NCBI GenBank assembly: GCA_002084875.1
Contig: NBMH01000052.1
Location: forward strand, 1 to 48,537
DNA: 48,537 nt
Direction: 5' to 3'
Origin: Anaerolineaceae bacterium 4572_78
GTDB taxonomy: Bacteria > Chloroflexota > Anaerolineae > 4572-78
Shown here: in pieces, positions 1 to 8,542 of the stretch
How the letters are laid out: the number at the start of each line of letters is the position of its first letter
Numbering within the stretch: position 1 is the stretch's first letter
Made by a program: the position numbers and the translations under genes
Notes under the pieces: model-generated
Databases searched by the model: none
Seen by the model: only the letters and a program-made list of their open reading frames with translations
What the model was told of the DNA's origin: nothing

Positions 1-254
1 ATTTGTCAATTCGTTATAATGACAATTTGTATGCCATTGAGGTGAAAAGTTTTACAAATCCCAAAGTGTTGAAAGAAGCAATCACCCAAGCGGCTGAATA
101 TGGTAAGCAACTAGGCTTAAGTAAAATAGTCCTAGCTCAGTTTGTGGAAAATATCCCAGCTGATTTTCGGCAAAAGCATGAGGTGATTGAGACGAATGAA
201 AAAACAGGTGTGACGGTGGAAGTGATTTTTGTGGATGTGATTCAGCCGCGATAA
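1..254 (+). CDS. C-terminal end of a PD-(D/E)XK nuclease-fold protein (partial)
   Basis: This frame is open at the left edge and ends with TAA at 252-254, so only the last ~84 residues are present. The visible part has a short strand with the motif AIEVKS, then a helix with QAAEYGKQLGLSK. That is the usual layout of the core strand (E-x-K) and following helix of PD-(D/E)XK folds, including the restriction-endonuclease-like domains attached to predicted AAA ATPases. The upstream catalytic Asp and any N-terminal ATPase lie outside the window, so the activity cannot be checked. The gene converges on the large signalling gene to its right, with a palindromic repeat between them. The family is inferred from the E-x-K pattern only. 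Confidence 0.5.
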   Translation, partial: LSIRYNDNLYAIEVKSFTNPKVLKEAITQAAEYGKQLGLSKIVLAQFVENIPADFRQKHEVIETNEKTGVTVEVIFVDVIQPR

Positions 255-264
255 GAAAAGGCCA

Positions 265-297
265 AGACCTGACAGGTTTTTAAAATCTGTCAGGTCT
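265..297. repeat. Palindromic repeat, family A (copy 1)
   Basis: A near-perfect inverted repeat: AGACCTGACAGGTTTT, then a short AT loop, then the complement ending in TGTCAGGTCT. Three more copies occur at 36987-37020, 42201-42234 and 46556-46589. Here it lies between two convergent genes, where it could also end transcripts from both sides. Confidence 0.85.
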
Positions 298-340
298 GGT
301 TGACAAAGCAATCTTTGACATGATGGCAGATGTCATGCGG

Positions 341-3300
341 CTACTTGGGAGTATCAAGCACAAGATATACATCCAAATCAACCCCACCTGATTGACTGAG
401 AACATATTGTTTTTTCAGCTGTTGTACCTTGATTGCTTCGCCAATCATTTCATAAGTGGGACCATCAATATAAACTTCACTTTCGTCTCGCCCTCGAATT
501 TTCATCTTGCTTAATTTACTTCCCATGTTGACGGCTGAACCGACCATAGCACCCTCTGCTCCCACTGTGCTAATTTTAACTTCATCTGTGCTGATGCCAA
601 TGCCCATGCCCGTCTGCATAAATTGGTGTGATTTGCTACGCCATTCTTGGCGTAATTCTAAATATGCTTGACGCATTTGCATTGCGGCAAACAAGGCTCT
701 CATGCCCGCACTTGCTTTTGTTTCGCTTTTTTGTCCCTCGAATTTTCCGAAAACCGCCATGACACTATCGCCCAAACTTTTATCCATGACACCACCAGCA
801 TTGACAGCAATGGTCGACATGCGTAGCAGATATTCATCTAAAAAAGAAGCCATTATTTCAGGACCGACGGCATCGGTGATAAAGCTAGAACCATGCATGT
901 CACCCATCAAAACAGTAACGATGTTTTGCTTTTCTAAAATTTCTTGCAGATAGCCAAAATCATAATAATTATTAATTGCTGTTCGCCGCCCTCTTTCTTT
1001 ATCTTGACGGAGACGGTGGCTTGATGTTTCAGTTAATGCATGAGCAATGAAGGGAGAATACTGTGCGATATTATCAAAATCTACCCTATCTAATTTGAGA
1101 AGACGAGCCGCAGAAGCACACCGAATTGTTGCTGTACGAGGAATGTCTCTCAGAAGAGCAATTTCACCAAAGAAATCCCCCTCTTTGAGATGATTGATAA
1201 CAATGGTTTCTTTTTCATGGGGTGACGAGGCTTGATTTTGAAACGACAAAGTTTTCCCTGTTTGGTACTCAATATCAGGAGCCACCACCTGAATATTGCC
1301 ATGCTCAATGATATAAAATGAAGACCCTTTTTGTCCCATGTGGAAAACAATTTCACCTGCATCATATTCTTGTACTTTCAAGCGTCCAGCTAGTTGGATG
1401 GATTGTTCTAAACTCAATTTGCTAAGCAATGGTATGCTTTTCAAGACGTTGATGACTCCTGATGAAAATGCCTTATCAACTAGGTCAAATTGAGAACGGG
1501 CCTCATTCCAATCGGGTTTTAACTCAATGGCTCGCTGAAAAGTGGCACGAGCAGATTCATAGTCGTGCAGGATTTTCTGCACCATGCCCAAATTGTAGTA
1601 GTGATAGGAGTTGTTCGGCTCAAGTTGAACAGTGGCTCTAAACACTGTTACAGACTCTTCGTATTTATTATATTCAAAATAAGTAATACCAAGTTGGTTA
1701 TAAGCATCCACAAAATCAGGGCGGAGATGAATTGCTTGGGTAAGATGCTCGATGGATTTATTGTATTGAGTGAGTTGTCGGTAAAGTGAACCCAATTCAT
1801 ACTGCACTTCAGCATTATCGGGACGTGATTTAGTGGCTTGCAGGAAATATGATAAAGATTCGGGATAGTGCTTGAGTTGGTAAGATGCCAAACCCACCGC
1901 AAAAAGTATGCCGAAGTGCTGACCATGCAGATAATTTTCTAACGCCTTTGCTACTACGGCAATCTCTTGCCCTGAATTTGCCAAACATTGAGCCGCTAAA
2001 CGAATACGGGCATAATCACTATCTTGCCCCAAGATATTTTCAAAAAGTTCCAATTGTTTTTTGGAAATACCGTAAAGAAAAACAATAACCCTATACCATA
2101 GTCGCAAATTTTCGTAGGTGCTAATATAGGATTCAATTGGTTTATTTTGATACTGCAATGCTAAAGCGGCGAAAAACTCTTGATAGGTATAATGCGAAAA
2201 CTCAACACATAGCGAGTCATCCTCTCCATGATAATGAATGATGCCGCTTGATTTTGTTGTTGCCAAAACATCATCGGCAGTAATATGCAAATTTGGATTG
2301 TTTTTTTGATAGGTAGTTATCACTTCTTCAAACAGGTTCAATCGTTCTTCTTCAGGATAGGTGGTCATTTCGTTTTCGTGCATCCTGAGTGCCAATTTTG
2401 CTAGGGCATGTTTACACAATTGTAATGGCACATGTGGAGCAATAAGGCTTGCCTTGTCTGTCAAACCAAGGTTTGACGCTCCTGTGATAACCTGCTCCAA
2501 TAAATTATTGGTGAACTGTTCAAAGAAAAGCCCGCGATTTTTCAATGGGCTATCTGATTCTTGTTGGGCAATTTGGCTAAACATGTACAAAATTAGCGGG
2601 GTGCGAGCTAAATCAAATAATTGGTTATCACTGGCAATCTCACGAACTGTTTTCTTGCCTTGTTCTTCTCCCATGTAATTTATCAAAAAACATTCAATAT
2701 CATAGCCCGTCAAATGTTGAATTAATGCCGTTTTAAAATCCCGAATTGGTACGTAATCCTGCACTCGACATGACATCACAAAACGATGTTTTGTATAAGC
2801 ATGCACGAATTGCTGTAGATGTTGTTGATGGGTTTCATCATCCTTGACAACATCTAAACCATCAACCAAAAAAATAAATCCTGCTATCGGAAATTCATCT
2901 TGCTTTTGCCCATGTAATAACTGTTCTACTTTGGTATACCCCTCTCCGTCAGAAGTGATGGGTTGAGGTGGGGTCATCAGCCCATAATGATACAGTATAT
3001 TTTGGATGAGATGTTCAATGCCGTCATGAGTTAAATTATGCAGGTCGATATAAATCGGCAGGTGAGGGAGTTTATTTTCGATTAATTGTTTATAAGCCAT
3101 TTTGGTAAAATCAAGAGTGAGACGACGCAGTGCCGTTGTTTTACCTGCTCCTACTTCTCCTAAAATCACAGTTCGTTTGTCATGCTGAATAAGCTCAAAT
3201 AAGTCAGTGGGTACAGGTTGAATTAATGCTCCTTGTTTGGCAAACCAACGAAGCGGCGACATGACTTCCGAAGGTACTTTTCCAAGTGCCTCAAAACGTT

Positions 3301-4921
3301 GTTGAGCAATATCGCCGAGTAGTTCTACAATTTTTGGGATTTGTGTTGCCATAGTTCGCAGTTGTGATTTGGTCAAGACAACACATTCGCAATCAGACAC
3401 TGCTCGAATGGTGGCTGTACGTGGCACATTTTTCACCAATGCAATCTCTCCAAAAAAATCTCCACGACGTAAACTGCTGATAACTACTTCGTTGCCAAGT
3501 GCATTTGGCATAATCACATGCACTTCACCTGTTAGCAAGACAAAAGTTTCTTGGGTATGTTCCCCTTTACGAATAATAATTTCATCTGCTTGAAAGGTTT
3601 TTGTTTTAGGGAAGACATAACTTAATTGCATTAATTCATCATCGGTCAGAGCATGTCGCATGGATGTTTGAATCGTATCAGCCACACGAATAGCCCGCAA
3701 GGGCAGATATAGTTCATGCCAAATCGTGTAATTCGAGTCGTTGAGAATAGCATTGAGATACTTATCAACAGGCATAATCATATTGTCTGATTCCCTATTC
3801 CCTAATTTTTCCAAATATAAATGTGATGGAAATGTAATAAGGTAATTCTTAGCTCGCCAAAAAATATCAGCCGAACTACTCATTTGGCTGACGTGAATTG
3901 GTTGTAGCCAAATTACAAAAGGAGGTTCAAAACGCATAATTCGTTCACGATTTTGATTTAAGAAATAAAAAAATTGCCGTCTTTCGGCATGACTAAGTTT
4001 TTCCAAGCCATGCACAAATATAACAATGCGGTCATGTTTGTCACTTGAAATCGAGTCATTAAAATAAGGACGTTTGATTAATCCCGATAGGTGTTCAAAC
4101 AAATTAAGTTTATTGTTACTAATTTCAACAGTTTGCAGATAGATTTTTTCTTTGCCGAGATAATATCTGAAATAATTAAAGAGGTGTGATTGTAAATCTA
4201 AGTCTCCGCAGTCAACAATGGTATCACAGCCGCGTTTAATTATTTTGATATATTCTATCAATGTTGAAATTTGTTCGGCGAAAGTTTTTTCTAATTGATT
4301 GAAAATATGTTTATTTTTTAACCCTACCGTCCCAAAAATTGTCAACCATCCACCTAGACCGAGTGAAATGGCACTTGAGTACGTATCAGCGATAGCATTA
4401 TTTGCCATGTAAAATTGCCATAATGCCAAGCTCACACCAATCGTAGAGCAGATTGTCACCGCTAATAAAAGCCATCGAAGTGGCAAATTTTTAAACATCG
4501 GAGCAGTAATCGCTAAAATGACAGCGATGCATGCCACAATTGTTTGTAAGCGAAATTCGTCATTCATCAGCACACTTGGAGCCCACACGGGTGAAATGAG
4601 GGCTAATGTCATCGGAATAACCGTAAAACGTAATCCCCAATTCAAGAGCCAATGTAGCCCAAGTGTTTGATTAACTACGACCAATGGCACGCTCAAAGCG
4701 GTCACCGCTAATGGAAGTAGAAAATACAATCGTTGGATATGGATTATACCCAAACGTACATCTGCTAAAAATTTGACATACTCTGCTAGATGAGGAGCAG
4801 TCAATTGCAACACTGCGGGCGAACGATATACCCAAGGACTGAATCCTGCCCCAAGTTCTAATGTAAGTAAAGAAATTATAACTAATACGCCTAATCGATT
4901 CATGTGAAAATTGACGTACAA
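341..4921 (-). CDS. Membrane signalling protein: TM region, cNMP-binding domain, NACHT NTPase, TPRs, second cNMP-binding domain, class III nucleotidyl cyclase
   Basis: A 1526-residue chain with several recognisable modules. Residues 1-200 hold about six hydrophobic segments. Residues 230-365 resemble the degenerate NTPase module of STAND proteins (VHGLEKL, LNQNRERI, FWRAKNYL) and lack a P-loop. A cNMP-binding domain spans 432-545, with the phosphate cassette FGEIAL..PRTATIR. A NACHT-type NTPase follows, with Walker A GEVGAGKTT at 588-596 and Walker B FIFLVDGLD at 682-690. TPRs fill 1005-1150. A second cNMP-binding domain lies at 1165-1295, again with FGEIAL..PRTATIR. The C-terminus (1334-1520) is a class III cyclase with metal-site Asp1341 and Asp1385. 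The frame can start at TTG 4921 or at ATG 4903 (codon 7); neither has a clear ribosome site. It stands alone, without a recognisable operon partner. A self-contained cyclic-nucleotide signalling or defence protein is inferred; the substrate and trigger are unknown. Confidence 0.85.
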   Translation of the reverse strand: MYVNFHMNRLGVLVIISLLTLELGAGFSPWVYRSPAVLQLTAPHLAEYVKFLADVRLGIIHIQRLYFLLPLAVTALSVPLVVVNQTLGLHWLLNWGLRFTVIPMTLALISPVWAPSVLMNDEFRLQTIVACIAVILAITAPMFKNLPLRWLLLAVTICSTIGVSLALWQFYMANNAIADTYSSAISLGLGGWLTIFGTVGLKNKHIFNQLEKTFAEQISTLIEYIKIIKRGCDTIVDCGDLDLQSHLFNYFRYYLGKEKIYLQTVEISNNKLNLFEHLSGLIKRPYFNDSISSDKHDRIVIFVHGLEKLSHAERRQFFYFLNQNRERIMRFEPPFVIWLQPIHVSQMSSSADIFWRAKNYLITFPSHLYLEKLGNRESDNMIMPVDKYLNAILNDSNYTIWHELYLPLRAIRVADTIQTSMRHALTDDELMQLSYVFPKTKTFQADEIIIRKGEHTQETFVLLTGEVHVIMPNALGNEVVISSLRRGDFFGEIALVKNVPRTATIRAVSDCECVVLTKSQLRTMATQIPKIVELLGDIAQQRFEALGKVPSEVMSPLRWFAKQGALIQPVPTDLFELIQHDKRTVILGEVGAGKTTALRRLTLDFTKMAYKQLIENKLPHLPIYIDLHNLTHDGIEHLIQNILYHYGLMTPPQPITSDGEGYTKVEQLLHGQKQDEFPIAGFIFLVDGLDVVKDDETHQQHLQQFVHAYTKHRFVMSCRVQDYVPIRDFKTALIQHLTGYDIECFLINYMGEEQGKKTVREIASDNQLFDLARTPLILYMFSQIAQQESDSPLKNRGLFFEQFTNNLLEQVITGASNLGLTDKASLIAPHVPLQLCKHALAKLALRMHENEMTTYPEEERLNLFEEVITTYQKNNPNLHITADDVLATTKSSGIIHYHGEDDSLCVEFSHYTYQEFFAALALQYQNKPIESYISTYENLRLWYRVIVFLYGISKKQLELFENILGQDSDYARIRLAAQCLANSGQEIAVVAKALENYLHGQHFGILFAVGLASYQLKHYPESLSYFLQATKSRPDNAEVQYELGSLYRQLTQYNKSIEHLTQAIHLRPDFVDAYNQLGITYFEYNKYEESVTVFRATVQLEPNNSYHYYNLGMVQKILHDYESARATFQRAIELKPDWNEARSQFDLVDKAFSSGVINVLKSIPLLSKLSLEQSIQLAGRLKVQEYDAGEIVFHMGQKGSSFYIIEHGNIQVVAPDIEYQTGKTLSFQNQASSPHEKETIVINHLKEGDFFGEIALLRDIPRTATIRCASAARLLKLDRVDFDNIAQYSPFIAHALTETSSHRLRQDKERGRRTAINNYYDFGYLQEILEKQNIVTVLMGDMHGSSFITDAVGPEIMASFLDEYLLRMSTIAVNAGGVMDKSLGDSVMAVFGKFEGQKSETKASAGMRALFAAMQMRQAYLELRQEWRSKSHQFMQTGMGIGISTDEVKISTVGAEGAMVGSAVNMGSKLSKMKIRGRDESEVYIDGPTYEMIGEAIKVQQLKKQYVLSQSGGVDLDVYLVLDTPK

Positions 4922-5030
4922 ACAAGATGTCTGGTTTCATAACTAACTGCACAAAATAATAACATGAACACATCTGTTTGTCAATAAATCACATTCTTTT
5001 GTAGACCTCAACCCAGCCACTTCCCATGCG

Positions 5031-5088
5031 AGGAGAAAGGGGGCAAATTCCCCTCTCCCTGTGGTGGAGGTGTTAGGGATGGGGGCAT
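5031..5088. repeat. GC-rich dispersed repeat, family E
   Basis: A GC-rich block in an AT-rich gap, with CCCCTCTCCCTG, GTGGAGG and GGGATGGGGG. Related blocks recur at 16971-17057, 20502-20545, 42526-42597 and 45868-45912. The rest of the 4922-5252 gap holds the promoter listed separately and no convincing gene. Confidence 0.6.
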
Positions 5089-5181
5089 GAACGGTTACAC
5101 AAAATTGGTATTCGGAGACACCGTTTGCTTGAATGTCTTGTTGTGGATATACTAGGCATTGGTTAGCATGAATGTCACTTT

Positions 5182-5210
5182 TTGGCAAGTGTACTATAGT
5201 TTAATATTAT
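5182..5210 (+). promoter_or_regulatory. Sigma70-type promoter for the MDR oxidoreductase gene
   Basis: TTGGCA at 5182-5187 and TATTAT at 5205-5210, separated by 17 bases. The start codon at 5253 follows about 40 bases later, with GAGGT at 5240-5244 as a well-placed ribosome site. Confidence 0.5.
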
Positions 5211-5252
5211 AACTTGGATTTCAAACAGTAGGATATTATGAGGTAATAATAT

Positions 5253-6284
5253 ATGAAAGCAATTGGTTTTAACAAACATGGCAATATTGATAAAATGACA
5301 CTCCTAGACATTCCCAAGCCAAAGCCTGCTCATGGTCAAATCTTAGTCGAGATGCAAGCAAGTGCCTACAATCACTTAGATGTTTGGGTGCGCGAAGGTT
5401 GGCATGGGCTGAAACTAGCCATGCCTCATGTAAGTGGTAGTGACGGTGCGGGTGTTGTGGTTAGCTTGGGCGAAGGAGTCAATGATATTAAAATAGGAAC
5501 ACGTGTTGCTCTCGACCCTGGTATAAATCGCTATCAGGATGAATTTACCGCTAGAGGCGATGATAGCATAAGTTTCGGCTATGTTATTTTAGGAGAGCAT
5601 GTATCAGGAACGCATGCCGAATTTATGACCCTACCCGCCGAAAATGCGGTACCGATTCCTGACCATGTTTCCTTTGAAGAAGCGGCAGCAGCTGGATTGG
5701 TGTATCTAACTGCTTGGCGAATGTTAATTCATCAGGCAAAATTACGAGTGGGACAGTCAGTATTGATTATCGGAGCAGGTGGTGGAGTTAATAGTGCCGC
5801 CATTCAAATCGCTAAATTAGCGGGCTGTACGGTTTATGCTACGACTAGCACCTTAGAAAAAGAAAAACGTGCTAAGCTATTGGGGGCAGATGTGGTTTTA
5901 AATTATGTAGATAATCCTGCATGGTCACGCACCTTGTATAAACTGACTGCCAAGCAAGGTGTAGATGTGGTGGTAGATAACGTCGGGGCGGCAACCATCG
6001 CTAATAGCATTCGTGCCGTCAAACGCGGCGGCAAAATTGTCCTTGTCGGGAGTACGAGCGGACCCATGACTAAAATTGATTTACGCCTATTTTTTACCAA
6101 GCAAATCAGTCTCATTGGTAGCACAATGGGAAGCCATCATGACTATCGTACAGTTATGAATTTGGTTTTTGAAGGCAAGCTAAAACCTGTTATTCATACC
6201 GTCATGCCTCTGGAACAAGGAGTCGAAGCGATGGCTTTGTTGGAGCGTGGGGAACAGTTTGGCAAGGTGGTTTTAAGTCGTTAA
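5253..6284 (+). CDS. Zinc-independent MDR-family NAD(P)H oxidoreductase (quinone oxidoreductase/alcohol dehydrogenase-like)
   Basis: A 343-residue medium-chain dehydrogenase/reductase. The N-terminal GroES-like half has ASAYNHLDVW and GSDGAG. The Rossmann half has GAGGGVNSAAIQIAKL followed by a typical GGKIVLVG strand. The Cys that binds catalytic zinc in true alcohol dehydrogenases is replaced (YNHLD), and no four-Cys structural zinc lobe is present, so the protein is probably a zinc-free reductase acting on a quinone or enone. The substrate cannot be read from sequence. The start is supported by GAGGT eight bases upstream and a good promoter at 5182-5210. The gene is monocistronic and ends in a bidirectional terminator at 6331-6362. 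Confidence 0.88.
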   Translation: MKAIGFNKHGNIDKMTLLDIPKPKPAHGQILVEMQASAYNHLDVWVREGWHGLKLAMPHVSGSDGAGVVVSLGEGVNDIKIGTRVALDPGINRYQDEFTARGDDSISFGYVILGEHVSGTHAEFMTLPAENAVPIPDHVSFEEAAAAGLVYLTAWRMLIHQAKLRVGQSVLIIGAGGGVNSAAIQIAKLAGCTVYATTSTLEKEKRAKLLGADVVLNYVDNPAWSRTLYKLTAKQGVDVVVDNVGAATIANSIRAVKRGGKIVLVGSTSGPMTKIDLRLFFTKQISLIGSTMGSHHDYRTVMNLVFEGKLKPVIHTVMPLEQGVEAMALLERGEQFGKVVLSR

Positions 6285-6330
6285 ATTTTAAGCAAATTTC
6301 AGGAATCACAATGCTTCTAAGTCTAAAAAC

Positions 6331-6362
6331 AAAAAGAGGCATTGTTTTCAATGCCTCTTTTT
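6331..6362. terminator. Bidirectional rho-independent terminator
   Basis: A 13-bp perfect stem (AAAAAGAGGCATT at 6331-6343, AATGCCTCTTTTT at 6350-6362) with a 6-base loop. It has an A-run on one side and a T-run on the other, so it can serve both the gene on the left and the convergent gene on the right. Confidence 0.85.
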
Positions 6363-6365
6363 TCT

Positions 6366-6716
6366 TCACACAGGCAATCCAACCTCTTGGAATGCCTCAA
6401 ATGTTTGTGGAGCAAACTGCTTATCTTGGAGTAAAAAACCAGTTTTGTTTGTAGGATATTTCATGTGAATATCGAGCAAATCAGCTAAAACAAACAAAGT
6501 ATATGGGCATGCACCAGGAATATATTTTATAATAGTATCCATGCGGTTGGCAATTTCTTTGCGTGTAAGAGAACCATAATTCCCTCTAGTACTGAGCAAT
6601 TCTGAAAATAGATTCAAGGTGTGTTCTTCTAGTTGGGGAATATTTTCAATAGCAAATTCAATTATTCGCTTAATATATAATTTCTTAATAGTGTCAACAG
6701 ATTGTTTAGAAGCCAT
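6366..6716 (-). CDS. Small helical protein of unknown function
   Basis: A 116-residue protein that I do not recognise. It is predicted to be mostly helical, soluble and slightly basic at the N-terminus (ASKQSVDTIKKLYIKRI), with a TRKEIANRMDTI stretch in the middle and one Cys. There is no signal peptide or membrane segment. It is likely a real gene: the ATG at 6714-6716 is preceded by an excellent ribosome site (AAAGGAG, about 7 bases upstream), and the stop is followed at once by a strong terminator. A long hairpin lies in its leader (6790-6842). Its neighbours give no functional hint. Confidence 0.7.
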   Translation of the reverse strand: MASKQSVDTIKKLYIKRIIEFAIENIPQLEEHTLNLFSELLSTRGNYGSLTRKEIANRMDTIIKYIPGACPYTLFVLADLLDIHMKYPTNKTGFLLQDKQFAPQTFEAFQEVGLPV

Positions 6717-6789
6717 GATGTATCTCCTTTGTAATTTGTGGTGGATAAGCTAGAAGCATGTCGCACATGTAACTGTGAAAAGTGCTGTG

Positions 6790-6842
6790 CTAAAGTGCAA
6801 AAATCCAATCCCCTGCCTTGAAAATAGGATTTTGCACTTTAG
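6790..6842. repeat. Long hairpin in the leader of the 116-residue gene
   Basis: CTAAAGTGCAAAAATCC at 6790-6806 pairs with GGATTTTGCACTTTAG at 6827-6842, with one bulged base and a 20-base loop. There is no T-run, so it is not a standard terminator. It could be an mRNA structure or a repeat remnant. Apart from this and the palindrome at 6986-7017, I see nothing in the 6717-7022 gap. Confidence 0.6.
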
Positions 6843-6985
6843 AACGCCCTTCCAAATATTTAATAATACATTTTTATTTTAACATGGTTAATGGCTATTT
6901 TCAACTGCAATATTGCGGAAGTGCCATAGTCAATATTATTGAATTTTATTATGTGATAACTTGGGGTTTCTTGGAGTGTCAAAAC

Positions 6986-7017
6986 TTGGAGCGTCAAAGC
7001 TTGCTTTGACGCTCCAA
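6986..7017. repeat. Perfect 15-bp hairpin, repeat family C (copy 1)
   Basis: TTGGAGCGTCAAAGC, a two-base loop, then the exact complement. It sits five bases beyond the stop of the sugar transferase, so it may end that transcript. GGAGCG...CGCTCC ends also bound the larger copies at 13531-13581 and 30795-30845. Confidence 0.75.
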
Positions 7018-7022
7018 AAGGT

Positions 7023-8462
7023 TTAATACGCATTTCTATCAATAAAGACATTGACAGCCGTTTTTAGCATGATTTTTATATCCAGCCAAATTGACCAGTT
7101 TTCAATATACCACAAATCATATTTTGTCCGTTCGATGATTGATGTATTTCCTCGCAAACCGTTTACTTGAGCCCAGCCTGTAATGCCTGCTTTTTCACGA
7201 TGTCGTTCCATGTAACGTGGAATGCTTTTCCGAAACTTTTCAACAAAAACAGGACGTTCGGGACGAGGTCCAACAATGCTCATTTCACCGATTATCACAT
7301 TAATAAATTGAGGTGTCTCATCAATTGAAAAACGCCGAATAAATTCGCCTAGCTCTGTTTTGCGTTTATCGTCTTCTGTTGTCCAAACGGGACCAGATTT
7401 ATCTTCTGCATTTTCCCGCATGGAACGAAACTTAATCATCTGAAATGGTTTGCCATCAAGCCCCATGCGTTCTTGAATATAGAAAACAGACCCCTCAGAA
7501 TCAAGTTTGATGAGTAATGCTACAACCATCATCATGGGGGAAGTGAAAACTAGAAAAAGGCTACTAAAAATAACATCCATGCCTCGCTTGACCGATAACT
7601 TCCAGCCGCGTAAGGCAATATCTCGTACCGAAAGCAATGGTAAACCGTTTAAATCATCTATGGAAACTTCAGTAGCCATGATTTGAAATACATCAGGGAA
7701 TATCTTAATCGCCACATGCTCTCGTTCACAATCAGCGATGATGTTTAAAATCTTCTTTTGGGAAATTTCGGGGATACCAATGATTACTTCATCAACATGG
7801 TACTCTTTAATTAGATGGGAAATGTTTTCTGTATCTCCTATTACTGGCACATTTAAAACGGATTCAATTGTATTATAATAACTAATCATACCCACTACAC
7901 GATAACCAAGTTCTGGCGAATGTAGAATCCGTTGTAGGATAACTCGTCCGACATCTCCTGTCCCCACAATTAATACCCGACTTTCGCCCCATCCTTTTGC
8001 CTGTAAAAACCAGCGGACACGGGCATGCAAAACTCGCCCAAGTATAGTGAAAAGAATGGTCAGTATCCAGACATAGACCATCATCAAACGGGGATAATCT
8101 AAGTGGTTTTTGTAGATGAAGGAGATGAAGGCAAATGCCATGACAGTTGCCACCGACGCTGCCCCAAACACATGGTAAAATTCATCGAGATGTGATAAAG
8201 AACGGCGTTTATGATAAAGGCGATAGAAGAAAAAAATGGTAATAACACAGGCAATTTGAGTCCCAGCCATTCCCCAATAGGTACTGAATTGGTCAGAGAT
8301 ATCAATGTATTCTGTTTGCAAACGTAGACGATAAGCAACGTAAAATGCTAATCCTGTCATGACTGCATCGCTTACAACAAGGACACCTTTAAATAACGAG
8401 GGAGCTCGTTGTTTTAAGTTTGAAAGTATATTGTCTGAAGTATGATGTAATTTTTGTGTCAT
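7023..8462 (-). CDS. Polyprenyl-phosphate sugar-1-phosphate transferase (exopolysaccharide initiation, WbaP/WcaJ type)
   Basis: A 479-residue membrane enzyme expected to start a surface glycan by moving a sugar phosphate from a nucleotide sugar to undecaprenyl phosphate. About four transmembrane helices occupy residues 25-145. A Rossmann-like domain follows (RVLIVGTGDVGR at 162-173), then a re-entrant membrane helix near 295-318. The catalytic bacterial sugar transferase domain has RMGLDGKPFQMIKFRSM, the DE dyad in SIDETPQ (381-382), GEMSIVGPRPERP and KAGITGWAQVNGLRG. Length and domain order fit the full-size WbaP/WcaJ class; the sugar is not predictable. It has no polysaccharide operon beside it, although GT-C and ligase-like genes occur 30 kb away. 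It is flanked by palindromes on both sides. Confidence 0.93.
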   Translation of the reverse strand: MTQKLHHTSDNILSNLKQRAPSLFKGVLVVSDAVMTGLAFYVAYRLRLQTEYIDISDQFSTYWGMAGTQIACVITIFFFYRLYHKRRSLSHLDEFYHVFGAASVATVMAFAFISFIYKNHLDYPRLMMVYVWILTILFTILGRVLHARVRWFLQAKGWGESRVLIVGTGDVGRVILQRILHSPELGYRVVGMISYYNTIESVLNVPVIGDTENISHLIKEYHVDEVIIGIPEISQKKILNIIADCEREHVAIKIFPDVFQIMATEVSIDDLNGLPLLSVRDIALRGWKLSVKRGMDVIFSSLFLVFTSPMMMVVALLIKLDSEGSVFYIQERMGLDGKPFQMIKFRSMRENAEDKSGPVWTTEDDKRKTELGEFIRRFSIDETPQFINVIIGEMSIVGPRPERPVFVEKFRKSIPRYMERHREKAGITGWAQVNGLRGNTSIIERTKYDLWYIENWSIWLDIKIMLKTAVNVFIDRNAY

Positions 8463-8480
8463 AAAGATTCTTTGGTTAAA

Positions 8481-8510
8481 ACAAGAAAGGTTTTCGAAAA
8501 CCTTTCTTGT
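8481..8510. repeat. Perfect 30-bp palindrome, family B (copy 1)
   Basis: ACAAGAAAGGTTTTC followed by its exact complement, flanked by TGGTTAA and TTGACCA, which extend the symmetry. A second copy lies at 34461-34490. It lies between hutU and the sugar transferase gene on the same strand and may act as a terminator for hutU. Confidence 0.8.
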
Positions 8511-8542
8511 TTGACCATTACATGCGGATTTACCATCACCGA

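Noticed and set aside
341..4921. Calling the cyclase-NACHT fusion a Pycsar or CBASS system
   Set aside because: Both known systems use separate synthase and effector genes. Here no partner effector is adjacent and the product nucleotide is unknown, so only a general signalling or defence role is proposed.
4943..5188. Leftward 81-residue frame upstream of the MDR gene
   Set aside because: It covers a GC-rich repeat and a promoter, has no ribosome site and no recognisable features.
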